The notes: a model not told the origin generated them from the letters alone. 64,000 nucleotides of DNA from Flavobacterium sp. M31R6 (GCF_013284035.1 NZ_CP054141.1:248001-312000); one strand, 5' to 3'. Shown: positions 37,112 through 46,067, numbered from the stretch's first letter. Numbers and translations are program-made.

Positions 37112-37195
37112 AAAAAAGGTGAAATGTTACTTTCACCCTTTTTGCCCCAAATCTACCATAAACTTAACCTACTAAAATTATGGTAGGCGAATATA
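37112..37195 (-). ncRNA. Candidate small RNA, tandem unit 4
   Basis: Minus-strand box TATATTCG (37195-37188), one mismatch from consensus, followed by the same 5' stem, linker and terminator. It lies 69 bp beyond the purF stop codon, so purF transcripts could also read into it and end at its terminator. Confidence 0.55.
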
Positions 37196-37264
37196 CTTTG
37201 AGATTTACAACTTTGAAAATAAAGTCGACAAAACACACACAAACCCGTTTATCGGTAAAGTAAA

Positions 37265-39163
37265 TTAATATGCTCTTGCGTCTTTTCCTTCATAAAAATT
37301 CATGAAAGCCCTGTTAACCACACGATTACCTCCTGGAGTAGGATAATCACCAGTAAAATACCAATCCCCTAAATTTTTTGGACAAGCTACATGTAAATCC
37401 TCTACCGTTTGGAAAATAATTTTTACTTCTGCATTAATTTCTGGTGAACTTAGCATTTCGGCTATTTTATCTGAAACCTCTTGAGCAGTAAACGGTTCAT
37501 ATATCGCTGTAACGTAATTTACAACGTCATTATCGTGGTAATTTTCCTGAGCTTTACACTTAGCATAAACATCATCAACGATATGGTATAAATTTCTTTC
37601 TTTCAACAACTCCAATGCAGCTCTAAAAGCAACAAGTCCTTCCAGTTTTGCCATATCAATTCCATAACAATCCGGGAATCTTATTTGTGGTGCAGAGGAT
37701 ACAATAACAATTCTTTTTGGATTCAAACGATCCATCATTTTGATAATACTCATTTTAAGAGTTGTACCTCTTACAATACTGTCATCAATTATTACAAGAT
37801 TGTCGGTTGGCTTTATTACACCATAAGTAACATCATAAACGTGAGCCACTAAATCATCTCTACTACTGTCTTCGGTAATAAAGGTTCTCAATTTAGCGTC
37901 TTTTATAGCCACTTTTTCTGTTCTGATTTTTACAGAAAGTAATTTCTCCAATGAATCAACTGTTAACGTGTCTTTGTTTTCGAGAATGTAATTTTTCTTT
38001 CTTTGATTCAAAAAGTCTTGAGCCGCCTCCACCAATCCGTAGAAGGAAGTTTCGGCAGTATTTGGAATATATGAAAACACAGTATTATCAGTATCATTAT
38101 CAATAGATTCTAATACTGCTGGAAGAATTAATTTTCCTAGATTCTTTCTTTCTTGATAGATTTCGGCATCACTACCTCTTGAAAAATAAATACGCTCAAA
38201 AGAACATGCTTTTTTAACAGTTGGCGTAAGTATCTCCTTCATAGAAATATTTCCGTTTTTCTTAATGATTAACGCACTTCCTGGGTCAATTTCTTGAACA
38301 CTTTCGAATGGTACATTAAAAACAGTTTGAATAACAGGTCGTTCCGATGCAACAACAACAATCTCATCATCTTGGTAATAATAAGCTGGGCGAATTCCTG
38401 CAGGATCTCTAAAGACAAATGCATCTCCATGACCCAATAAACCAGCCATAGCATATCCACCATCAAGATTTTTTGCTGAACGTGAAAGTATTTTTGCAAT
38501 ATCTAAACGATCTGCAATAACTGGTGAAGCTTCTCTTTTAGAATAACCCTCAGCTTTGCAATCTTGGTACAATTGCATCACTTCCTTATCTAAAAAGTGA
38601 CCAATTTTTTCCATTACCGTAACCGTATCAGCCATTTCTTTTGGATGTTGCCCCAATTCAACAAGGTTCTCAAAAAGTTCTTTAACGTTGGTCATGTTAA
38701 AATTACCTGCTAAAATTAAGTTTCTGTGCATCCAATTGCTCTGACGCAAAAATGGGTGAACACTTTCGATACTGTTTTTACCAAAAGTCCCATAACGTAC
38801 GTGTCCTAAAAATAATTCCCCTATATAAGGAATATTCGCTTTTAATTGGGACATATCATCCGCGTATTCTGGATGGGCAACCATTTCTTCGTTTATTCTT
38901 TCATTTATTTGCTTGAAAACATCTTGAATCGGTTGTGCATGATTGGAACGCACACGACTGATGTATCTCTCACCAGGCTCCACATCCATTTTAATACTTG
39001 CAAAACCAGCACCGTCTTGACCTCGATTGTGCTGTTTCTCCATCATTAAGTACATTTTTTGGATACCATAGAAAGCAGTTCCGTACTTTTCTTTATAGAA
39101 TTCAAGGGGTTTTAAAAGTCTAACTAAAGCTATTCCACATTCGTGTTTTAAAGCGTCGCTCAT
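37265..39163 (-). CDS. purF: Amidophosphoribosyltransferase, long form
   Basis: Transfers ammonia from glutamine to PRPP, the first committed step of purine synthesis. The glutaminase nucleophile is Cys9 in KHECGIALVRLL, which is not preceded by a bare Met, so the mature N-terminus would need removal of eight residues or differs from classic PurF. The PRPP loop VIIDDSIVRGTTLK (about 455-468) is intact. At 632 residues it is over 100 longer than E. coli PurF, with extra segments before and after the phosphoribosyltransferase domain. Bacteroidota may carry a shorter PurF as well. It lies next to a PfkB kinase and purN. Confidence 0.88.
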   Translation of the reverse strand: MSDALKHECGIALVRLLKPLEFYKEKYGTAFYGIQKMYLMMEKQHNRGQDGAGFASIKMDVEPGERYISRVRSNHAQPIQDVFKQINERINEEMVAHPEYADDMSQLKANIPYIGELFLGHVRYGTFGKNSIESVHPFLRQSNWMHRNLILAGNFNMTNVKELFENLVELGQHPKEMADTVTVMEKIGHFLDKEVMQLYQDCKAEGYSKREASPVIADRLDIAKILSRSAKNLDGGYAMAGLLGHGDAFVFRDPAGIRPAYYYQDDEIVVVASERPVIQTVFNVPFESVQEIDPGSALIIKKNGNISMKEILTPTVKKACSFERIYFSRGSDAEIYQERKNLGKLILPAVLESIDNDTDNTVFSYIPNTAETSFYGLVEAAQDFLNQRKKNYILENKDTLTVDSLEKLLSVKIRTEKVAIKDAKLRTFITEDSSRDDLVAHVYDVTYGVIKPTDNLVIIDDSIVRGTTLKMSIIKMMDRLNPKRIVIVSSAPQIRFPDCYGIDMAKLEGLVAFRAALELLKERNLYHIVDDVYAKCKAQENYHDNDVVNYVTAIYEPFTAQEVSDKIAEMLSSPEINAEVKIIFQTVEDLHVACPKNLGDWYFTGDYPTPGGNRVVNRAFMNFYEGKDARAY

Positions 39164-39303
39164 TGTTTTATTGTTTGTAGTTATTGGTATTTAATGATGT
39201 CTCTATTACTATCCTTCTTATAAATACGATGCAAATTCGTACTCTTTCTTATAAATATTGACTGTACTAATTAAAAAAAGCCTCATATAGAGGCTTAAGA
39301 ACA

Positions 39304-40227
39304 TTATAATTCTATTTCAAACTGGGTCAGAGACTTGAACTGTTTCAACCTTGAGACCACTTCATCTTTATCCAAATCAAGCATTCGTTCCGTTCCGAAT
39401 TTCTCTACACTGAAAGAAGCTAAATTAGAACCGTGAATTATTGCATTCTTCATATTATCAAAAGAAACATTTTCACTTTGTGTAATATATCCTGAAAAAC
39501 CTCCTGCAAAAGTATCTCCTGCTCCTGTTGGATCAAAAACTTCTTCTAATGGCAATGCCGGAGCAAAGAAAATTTCTTCACCATGAAACAATAACGCTCC
39601 ATGTTCTCCTTTTTTGATTACCACATATTTTGGTCCCATTTCGTGAATTTTTGCAGCTGCCTTTACCAAAGAATACTCTCCTGAAAGCTGACGGGCTTCT
39701 TCATCATTTATAGTGATAACATCTACTCTTTTGATGATTGCCAATAATTCCGGTAAAGCACAATCCATCCAAAAGTTCATGGTATCCAAAACCACTAATT
39801 TTGGTTTTGTTTCCATTTGGTCCAAAACACTGCTTTGAACTAGTGGATGCAAGTTACCCAACATCACAATTTCGGCATTTTTATAGTCTTGAGGAACTTT
39901 TGGTTGAAAATCTGCCAAAACATTAAGTTCTGTAACCAAAGTATCTCTTGAATTTAAATCGTTGTGGTACAATCCGCTCCAGAAAAAGGTTTTACCTCCC
40001 TTAACAACTTCAATACCTGAAATATCAATATTTCTATCGGTTAACAAATCAAGATATTCTTGTGGAAAATCGTCACCAACTACAGAAACTATAGCTGATT
40101 GAACATTGAAAAAAGAAGCTGATAACCCTATATATGTTGCTGCTCCCCCTAAAATTTTATCTGTTTTTCCAAAAGGAGTTTCAATTGCGTCGAAAGCTAC
40201 TGTTCCGACAATCAATAATTTATTCAT
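39304..40227 (-). CDS. PfkB-family sugar/nucleoside kinase
   Basis: A 307-residue ribokinase-fold kinase. It has the N-terminal GGAATYIGLSASFF motif and the C-terminal signature DPTGAGDTFAGGFSGY (about 250-265), whose Asp is the catalytic base. The substrate is not evident: ribokinase, adenosine kinase or another sugar kinase is possible. Its position beside purF suggests a nucleoside or ribose substrate, but that is inference. It has a good promoter just upstream. Confidence 0.88.
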   Translation of the reverse strand: MNKLLIVGTVAFDAIETPFGKTDKILGGAATYIGLSASFFNVQSAIVSVVGDDFPQEYLDLLTDRNIDISGIEVVKGGKTFFWSGLYHNDLNSRDTLVTELNVLADFQPKVPQDYKNAEIVMLGNLHPLVQSSVLDQMETKPKLVVLDTMNFWMDCALPELLAIIKRVDVITINDEEARQLSGEYSLVKAAAKIHEMGPKYVVIKKGEHGALLFHGEEIFFAPALPLEEVFDPTGAGDTFAGGFSGYITQSENVSFDNMKNAIIHGSNLASFSVEKFGTERMLDLDKDEVVSRLKQFKSLTQFEIEL

Positions 40228-40250
40228 TAGGTATGTTTCGAATTAGGGTG

Positions 40251-40281
40251 CAAAGATAGTCCATAAGTTGCAATATTGCAA
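40251..40281 (-). promoter_or_regulatory. Promoter of the PfkB-family gene
   Basis: On the minus strand TTG (40281-40279), 20 bases, then TATCTTTG (40258-40251), a full consensus match 23 bp before the start codon. Confidence 0.78.
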
Positions 40282-40302
40282 AGGGTCAGACTATCAAAGT
40301 TT

Positions 40303-40782
40303 TCATAAAAGTTTACCCTCTTCTTTTTCATAAAAAGCATCAATAGATAGTTGCTTTTGCATGGAAGCCATAACGGCCAATTCGTCGCATCTTTCGTTTT
40401 GAGGGTGATTATTGTGTCCTTTAATCCATTTGAAATCTACCTGATGTTTCCTGTAAGCAACTAAGAAGCGCTTCCATAAGTCAGGATTTTTTTTACCTGC
40501 GAATCCTTTCTTCTCCCAACCAAAAACCCATTTTTTTTGTACCGAATCCACAACATATTTTGAATCTGAGATGACCAAAACAGTAGTATTCTCTTTTTTC
40601 AATTTTTCTAAACCAACAATTACACCCAACAATTCCATCCTATTATTGGTTGTATATCGAAAGCCCTCATAAAATTCTTTTTTATAAGGTTTTCCAACCC
40701 ATTCCATTACCACACCATAACCACCATTACCGGGATTGCCTTTGGCAGCACCATCCGTATATATATGTACGTCGTATTCCAA
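40303..40782 (-). CDS. rnhA: Ribonuclease HI
   Basis: Cuts RNA in RNA-DNA hybrids. All four catalytic acids are visible: Asp in IYTDGAAKGNPG (10), Glu in NNRMELLGVI (about 50), Asp in VISDSKYV (about 72) and Asp in ERCDELA (about 134). The 159 residues match E. coli RNase HI. It lies 9 bp downstream of purN and is probably co-transcribed with it. Confidence 0.95.
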   Translation of the reverse strand: MEYDVHIYTDGAAKGNPGNGGYGVVMEWVGKPYKKEFYEGFRYTTNNRMELLGVIVGLEKLKKENTTVLVISDSKYVVDSVQKKWVFGWEKKGFAGKKNPDLWKRFLVAYRKHQVDFKWIKGHNNHPQNERCDELAVMASMQKQLSIDAFYEKEEGKLL

Positions 40783-40791
40783 AGTATGATA

Positions 40792-41361
40792 TTAAAGGTT
40801 AGAAGTTAGTAGTTTTTCAATAATAACCGGAAAATATTCTTGTTCCAATGCGTGGATTTTGACCGCTACCGATTCTGGGGTATCGGTTTCAGAAAGAGCA
40901 ACACTTTGTTGAAATATAATATTACCTTCATCATAGTTTTCATTTACATAATGAATGGTAATCCCTGTTTCTTTTTCATTATTTTCCACTACCGCTTTAT
41001 GAATGTAAATACCATACATTCCTTTACCTCCAAATTTTGGCAACAGTGCAGGATGTATATTTACTATGCGATTTGGATAGGCTTCAATCAAATTTTCGGG
41101 AAATTTTAATAAAAAGCCAGCCAAGACTATCAAATCAGGTTGAAAATCATTAACTTTTTGTAGTGTTTTTCCTGAATTTAATTCTTCTTTTGAAAAAATA
41201 ACAGTTGGAACAGCTAATTTTTTTGCTTTATCAAGAACTGTTGCATTCGAATTATTTGAAAAAACCGCTACCACAGTTCCGGTAGATCTATTGCCAAAAT
41301 ATTTTATAATATTTTCAGCGTTAGTCCCCGATCCAGAAGCAAATATCAGTATTCTTTTCAT
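40792..41361 (-). CDS. purN: Phosphoribosylglycinamide formyltransferase
   Basis: Third step of purine synthesis, transferring a formyl group from 10-formyltetrahydrofolate to GAR. FASGSGTNAENII (7-19) binds the phosphate of GAR. The catalytic Asn and His are in VNIHPALLPKF (about 98-108), and the catalytic Asp is in HYVNENYDEGNII. The 189 residues are typical. It is transcribed in the same direction as rnhA, the PfkB gene and purF. Confidence 0.95.
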   Translation of the reverse strand: MKRILIFASGSGTNAENIIKYFGNRSTGTVVAVFSNNSNATVLDKAKKLAVPTVIFSKEELNSGKTLQKVNDFQPDLIVLAGFLLKFPENLIEAYPNRIVNIHPALLPKFGGKGMYGIYIHKAVVENNEKETGITIHYVNENYDEGNIIFQQSVALSETDTPESVAVKIHALEQEYFPVIIEKLLTSNL

Positions 41362-41478
41362 AATTCGTTATTTAAAATTTATGCAAAAAAAGGAATAAAA
41401 AACGAAAATAAATAGATTTAAGAAATCTTTGTTGAAATAAATTTTATAAATTAGTACACACATTTATTCACTAAATAG

Positions 41479-41508
41479 TTGTTTTAAAATAAAGTTGTTT
41501 TATTTTTG
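41479..41508 (+). promoter_or_regulatory. Promoter of acpP
   Basis: TTG at 41479-41481, a 19-base spacer and TATTTTTG at 41501-41508. The start codon is 31 bp downstream. Confidence 0.8.
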
Positions 41509-41539
41509 CCAACAAATTAAATTCTAAAATTAAAAGATT

Positions 41540-41776
41540 ATGTCAGACATTGCATCAAGAGTAAAAGCGATTATCGTAGACAAATTAGGTGTTGACGAAA
41601 ACGAAGTTGTAACAGAAGCAAGCTTCACTAATGATTTGGGAGCTGACTCATTAGACACTGTTGAGCTTATTATGGAATTCGAAAAAGAATTTGATATCCA
41701 AATTCCAGACGATCAAGCAGAAAACATCGCTACTGTAGGTCAAGCTATCTCTTACATCGAGGAAGCTAAAAAATAA
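41540..41776 (+). CDS. acpP: Acyl carrier protein
   Basis: Carries growing acyl chains on a phosphopantetheine arm in fatty acid synthesis. It is a 78-residue acidic helical protein with the attachment motif [13 protein letters not shown], in which Ser is near residue 38. It starts the acpP-fabF-rnc cluster, the conserved order in many bacteria, and has its own strong promoter. Confidence 0.97.
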   Translation: MSDIASRVKAIIVDKLGVDENEVVTEASFTNDLGADSLDTVELIMEFEKEFDIQIPDDQAENIATVGQAISYIEEAKK

Positions 41777-41783
41777 TAATGAC

Positions 41784-41825
41784 ACACCCGATTTCTAAAA
41801 TTTTAAAGTTTTAAGAATCGGGTGT
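41784..41825 (+). terminator. Hairpin after acpP
   Basis: ACACCCGATT pairs with AATCGGGTGT around a 22-base A/T-rich loop that can itself pair (AAAATTTTAAAGTTTT). The tail TATTATTTG is a weak T tract, so partial termination is more likely than complete termination. Confidence 0.65.
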
Positions 41826-41889
41826 TATTATTTGATTAAATAAATTTTTCGATTGAACTTCAATCAAATTATATTTACATTATAATACC

Positions 41890-41933
41890 CATGTCTCTTT
41901 TAGTTACTTCTTATAGTATAGAAAGCATGGGCT
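41890..41933 (+). promoter_or_regulatory. Second hairpin in the acpP-fabF gap
   Basis: CCCATG pairs with CATGGG around a long loop and is followed by CTTTATTTG. Together with the hairpin at 41784 it gives two structures between acpP and fabF, which may uncouple ACP levels from FabF and RNase III. The function is inferred from position only. Confidence 0.4.
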
Positions 41934-41967
41934 TTATTTGTTAAAAGATAACAAAAATAAAAACGTT

Positions 41968-43227
41968 ATGGTTTTAAGAAGAGTTGTTGTAACAGGCCTT
42001 GGTGCTCTTACTCCCATTGGTAATAATATTGAGGAATTTTGGAATGGTCTAATCAATGGTGTTAGCGGAGCTGCTCCAATAACCTATTTCGATGCTTCAA
42101 AGTTTAGAACTAAGTTTGCTTGTGAAGTTAAAAACTTCAATGTTGAAGACTTCATAGACAGAAAAGAGGCAAGAAAAATGGACCGTTACGCACAATACGC
42201 TATGGTTGCATCGGAAGAAGCTTTAAAAGATGCCGGTTTCGATTTTGACAAAATAAACAAAGACAGAGTAGGTGTTATTTGGGGTTCAGGAATTGGAGGA
42301 TTAGAAACTTTTCAAATAGAAGTTCTTAATTTTGCAGCCGGAGATGGTACTCCAAAATTTAATCCTTTCTTCATACCAAAAATGATTGCAGATATTGCAG
42401 GCGGTCTAATTTCAATGAAATATGGATTTAGAGGACCAAATTTCACAACAGTTTCGGCTTGTGCATCCTCAACAAACGCAATCATTGACGCTTTCAATTA
42501 CATTAGATTGGGTCATGCCGATGCAATAGTAACCGGTGGTTCAGAAGCTGCTGTAACAATTGCAGGAATGGGCGGTTTTAATGCTATGCATGCCTTATCT
42601 ACCAGAAATGACGATCCAAAAACAGCTTCTAGACCTATGGACAAAGACAGAGATGGATTTGTGTTAGGTGAAGGTGCCGGAGCACTAATCTTAGAAGAAT
42701 ACGAACATGCTGTGGCTCGTGGCGCCAAAATATACTGTGAAATTGGTGGAGGCGGAATGTCTGCAGATGCTTATCACATTACTGCACCACATCCTGAAGG
42801 ATTGGGAGCTAAAAATGTAATGTTAAACTGTTTAAGAGATGCTGGTTTAGAGCCAACTGATGTAGATGGTGTAAATATGCATGGAACCTCAACTCCTCTT
42901 GGTGATATCGGGGAATCAAAAGCAATTCTACACGTTTTTGGTGAACATGCTTACACAATGAATTTGAATTCAACAAAATCAATGACTGGTCACTTACTTG
43001 GTGCTACTGGAGCAATTGAAGCTATATCTTGTATTCTTTCATTAAAACATGGTATTATTCCTCCAACAATCAATCATTTTACAGATGATGAAAACATTGA
43101 CCCAAAATTAAACTTTACTTTTAACGTTGCTCAAAAAAGAGAAATGAACGTTGTCATGAGTAATACATTTGGTTTTGGCGGCCACAATGCTTGCGTTTTG
43201 GTAAAAAAATTAGATTACAAATCATAA
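41968..43227 (+). CDS. fabF: Beta-ketoacyl-ACP synthase II
   Basis: Elongates acyl-ACP by condensation with malonyl-ACP. The Cys-His-His triad is visible: VSACASSTNA (Cys near 165), NMHGTSTPLGD (His near 304) and TGHLLGATGAIEA (His near 341). The start is ATG at 41968 (419 residues, MVLRRVVVTGLGALTPIGN). A TTG 30 bp upstream extends the frame, but the usual N-terminus begins at this ATG. The rnc start codon follows the fabF stop directly. Confidence 0.96.
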   Translation: MVLRRVVVTGLGALTPIGNNIEEFWNGLINGVSGAAPITYFDASKFRTKFACEVKNFNVEDFIDRKEARKMDRYAQYAMVASEEALKDAGFDFDKINKDRVGVIWGSGIGGLETFQIEVLNFAAGDGTPKFNPFFIPKMIADIAGGLISMKYGFRGPNFTTVSACASSTNAIIDAFNYIRLGHADAIVTGGSEAAVTIAGMGGFNAMHALSTRNDDPKTASRPMDKDRDGFVLGEGAGALILEEYEHAVARGAKIYCEIGGGGMSADAYHITAPHPEGLGAKNVMLNCLRDAGLEPTDVDGVNMHGTSTPLGDIGESKAILHVFGEHAYTMNLNSTKSMTGHLLGATGAIEAISCILSLKHGIIPPTINHFTDDENIDPKLNFTFNVAQKREMNVVMSNTFGFGGHNACVLVKKLDYKS

Positions 43228-43968
43228 ATGCGTATACTTAAAAAAATATTCTCAAAATCCCGTTCTCTAGAAGACGGGATTTTTTTTGATGCTATTCAAC
43301 CTATTCTCGGTTTCGATCCTGTAACGCTAGAATGTTACAAAAAGGCATTTACCCATCGCTCATCCAATCGTATCGATTTAAAAGGAAATCCTGTTAATTA
43401 CGAAAGACTTGAATTTCTAGGAGACGCAATGCTAAGTGCCGTAATTGCAGCCTACTTATTTAATGAAGCTCCGCTTGGAGACGAAGGTTATCTAACCAAA
43501 ATGCGTTCTAAAATAGTCAGCAGAGAACATTTAAATGAGTTAGGTAAAGATTTAAATTTAATCCAATTTGTCGAAAGCAAAGTTCCTGTTCATCATTTTG
43601 GCGAAAACATACATGGCAATATCTTCGAATCTTTGATTGGGGCCATTTACTTAGATAGAGGATATGAATATTGCGAAAAATTCATCCAAAAGAGAGTAAT
43701 TGTCCCTTATGTTGACATTGCTCGACTTGAAGGAAAAGTAATTAGCTACAAAAGCCTTGTTATCGAATGGTGCCAAAAAGAGAAAAAACAGTTTCACTAT
43801 GACATATTTGAAGACAATGCTATTGATGGCCAACGCCTATTTGGTGTAAAACTTAGTATTGATGACAAAGTAATTGCAAAAGCCAGAGCTACTTCAAAAA
43901 AGAAAGCAGAAGAAAAGGCATCTCAACGTGCCTACTTTGCATTTCAAGAGAAAATTGACAGAAAATAA
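43228..43968 (+). CDS. rnc: Ribonuclease III
   Basis: Double-strand RNA endonuclease for rRNA and mRNA processing. The signature ERLEFLGDAML (about 61-71) and FESLIGAIYLDRG with the catalytic Glu (about 132-144) are present. A C-terminal dsRNA-binding domain spans about 170-243. The 246 residues are slightly longer than E. coli RNase III. The ATG directly abuts the fabF stop codon, so the two are translationally coupled. Confidence 0.95.
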   Translation: MRILKKIFSKSRSLEDGIFFDAIQPILGFDPVTLECYKKAFTHRSSNRIDLKGNPVNYERLEFLGDAMLSAVIAAYLFNEAPLGDEGYLTKMRSKIVSREHLNELGKDLNLIQFVESKVPVHHFGENIHGNIFESLIGAIYLDRGYEYCEKFIQKRVIVPYVDIARLEGKVISYKSLVIEWCQKEKKQFHYDIFEDNAIDGQRLFGVKLSIDDKVIAKARATSKKKAEEKASQRAYFAFQEKIDRK

Positions 43969-44082
43969 CTATTCTATTATCAATACTACATCGTTTTCGT
44001 TAATAAAATATCAAAATCATAGCCGCCTAGCAACCTTTTGCGACAATAGAAATACTATATTTACATCTTATTTTTTAATGAA

Positions 44083-44571
44083 ATGGCAATTCATAAACTG
44101 GATTTTGGCGAATTTGACGAAATAGATTATAGTCTTATTGCTATTCACACTTCATTAGAAGATTACCGATTGGCTTATTTTATCAATCAAAAACTTCATG
44201 TTAATCTGAATAAATCTATAAAAGAAATTCAAATTACAGTTAAGGAAGGGGAAGCTCATTTTTCTAGATTTCATTATTATGAAAAGAAAAAAGAGATTTC
44301 CTGGGATTTGATACAGAATAAAAACGAAGTCATTCAACAACAAAACGAGGAAAATCAGAGTTTGTTTTCGAATGTAAATTTAGAAGTTGTCACAAAAGTG
44401 TATATGCTTCCTGAATTTAAAAAAGTAGATTACTTTTTGAAAATAGAAAACAGCGATGAGAATTTAAATCTTTTGAAAATACAGAATGAACTGAATACAA
44501 TAGACAATATAGCAACGGTCTATATTGTTGACATAAATAAAATAAAATCTAAAAACAATTTAATTTTTTAA
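44083..44571 (+). CDS. IPExxxVDY family protein
   Basis: A 162-residue cytoplasmic protein of a family known only in Bacteroidota and named for a motif near its end. Here the motif is LPEFKKVDYFLKI (about 107-119). Its function is unknown. The gene ends 5 bp before pyk, and this pairing with pyruvate kinase is common in flavobacteria, so a role tied to pyk expression or to glycolysis is possible but unproven. Confidence 0.88.
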   Translation: MAIHKLDFGEFDEIDYSLIAIHTSLEDYRLAYFINQKLHVNLNKSIKEIQITVKEGEAHFSRFHYYEKKKEISWDLIQNKNEVIQQQNEENQSLFSNVNLEVVTKVYMLPEFKKVDYFLKIENSDENLNLLKIQNELNTIDNIATVYIVDINKIKSKNNLIF

Positions 44572-44576
44572 TACCA

Positions 44577-46007
44577 ATGCATACTAACAAAAAGACCAAA
44601 ATTGTAGCCACACTTGGGCCTGCATGTAGCACACGAGAAATCATAAAAGACATGATTGAAGCAGGTGTAAATGTATTTAGAGTAAATTTTTCCCATGCTG
44701 ATTACGAAGACGTAAAAAATAAGATAAGCATTATCCGCGGTATAAACGAAGAATTTGGATATACTACCGGAATTCTAGGAGATTTACAAGGACCTAAACT
44801 ACGTGTTGGAGTAATGGAAGATGGAGTTGTTGTAAATGATGGTGATTTAATCACTTTTACAACTGCAGAAGATATAATCGGTACTTCAAAGAAAGTATTC
44901 ATGAAATACCAAAATTTTCCTAATGACGTAAATCCTGGTGAAAGAATATTATTGGACGATGGTAAATTAATCTTTGAAATTGTTTCAACTGATAAAAAAT
45001 CAGAGGTTGTTGCTCGTGTTATTCAAGGAGGCGAATTGAAATCAAAGAAAGGGGTAAATTTACCTAACACTAAAATTTCATTACCTGCAATGACCGAAAA
45101 AGACATCGCTGATGCCATTTTTGCAATAGAAATGAAATTAGACTGGATTGCTCTTTCATTTGTTAAAACACCGAGAGATTTACAAGACCTACAAGAATTG
45201 ATCGCTAAACATTCTGAATATAAAATTCCAATTATAGCCAAAATCGAAATGCCAGAAGCATTAGAAAATATGGATAGAATTGTAGCTTATTGTGATGCTT
45301 TGATGGTTGCCAGAGGTGACTTGGGTGTTGAGTTACCAGCTCATGAAGTACCATTGGTACAAAAAGAATTGATTCGTAGAGCTAAAACAGCTAGAATTCC
45401 AGTTATTGTTGCCACTCAAATGATGGAGACTATGATTACTAGTTTGACTCCAACTCGTGCTGAAGTAAATGACGTAGCCAACTCTGTAATGGATGGTGCA
45501 GATGCAGTAATGCTTTCTGGAGAAACTGCCACTGGAAACTATCCGGTCCAGGTAATCCAAAAAATGACTCAAATACTTGAAGCAGTTGAAGATTCACCGC
45601 TTATCCAAGTTCCTCAAAACTCCCCTCAAGTAAGAACAAACCGTTTTATCACTAAAACTATTTGTCAACATGCAGCCATTATGGCCAATGCAATCAAAGC
45701 AAAAGCAATTTGTACCTTAACCAACAGCGGTTATACAGCGTTTCAAATTTCAGCATGGAGACCTTCTGCACACATTTTGGTTTTCACTTCTAATAAAAGA
45801 ATTTTAACTCAGCTTAATTTATTATGGGGAGTAAAATCATTCTATTACGAAAAATCAGTTAGTACAGATGATACTGTTACGGATGTAAATAACATCGTAA
45901 AAGAAAAAGGGTTTGTAAAAAAAGGTGATTTCTTAATCAACTTAGCTGCAATGCCAATTTCCGATAAAGGAATGGTTAATACCTTAAGAGTTTCTGAAAT
46001 AGAATAA
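44577..46007 (+). CDS. pyk: Pyruvate kinase
   Basis: Converts PEP and ADP to pyruvate and ATP. Markers include TKIVATLGPACS (6-17), FRVNFSHADY (about 35-44), the signature IPIIAKIEMPEAL with the catalytic Lys (about 219-231), MVARGDLGVELP and ATQMMETMI. The 476 residues with a complete C-terminal allosteric domain match the bacterial enzyme. A strong terminator follows. Confidence 0.97.
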   Translation: MHTNKKTKIVATLGPACSTREIIKDMIEAGVNVFRVNFSHADYEDVKNKISIIRGINEEFGYTTGILGDLQGPKLRVGVMEDGVVVNDGDLITFTTAEDIIGTSKKVFMKYQNFPNDVNPGERILLDDGKLIFEIVSTDKKSEVVARVIQGGELKSKKGVNLPNTKISLPAMTEKDIADAIFAIEMKLDWIALSFVKTPRDLQDLQELIAKHSEYKIPIIAKIEMPEALENMDRIVAYCDALMVARGDLGVELPAHEVPLVQKELIRRAKTARIPVIVATQMMETMITSLTPTRAEVNDVANSVMDGADAVMLSGETATGNYPVQVIQKMTQILEAVEDSPLIQVPQNSPQVRTNRFITKTICQHAAIMANAIKAKAICTLTNSGYTAFQISAWRPSAHILVFTSNKRILTQLNLLWGVKSFYYEKSVSTDDTVTDVNNIVKEKGFVKKGDFLINLAAMPISDKGMVNTLRVSEIE

Positions 46008-46028
46008 CTTTTAGCGCATTAAAATATA

Positions 46029-46067
46029 AAACCGTCTTAAATCTTTTAAAGATTCAAGACGGTTTTT
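46029..46067 (+). terminator. Terminator of pyk
   Basis: AAACCGTCTT pairs with AAGACGGTTT, with further pairing AATCTTT/AGATT inside, then T6. Confidence 0.9.

Larger units (their letters stand above)
36459..37201. repeat. Four-copy tandem repeat, about 187-230 bp period
   Basis: About 102 bp are nearly identical in each copy (from TTTATTCCAATAAAAAAGG to about ATATACTTTGA). The spacers between copies are also related (TCGA near A/T runs, then a TTGATTTTCA-like stretch), so whole units were duplicated. The array fills the gap between the convergent sodA and purF genes. Confidence 0.93.

Noticed and set aside
36459..37201. CRISPR array between sodA and purF
   Set aside because: Units are over 100 bp with related spacers of variable length, and no cas genes are present. 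The promoter-hairpin-terminator order fits small RNA genes better.
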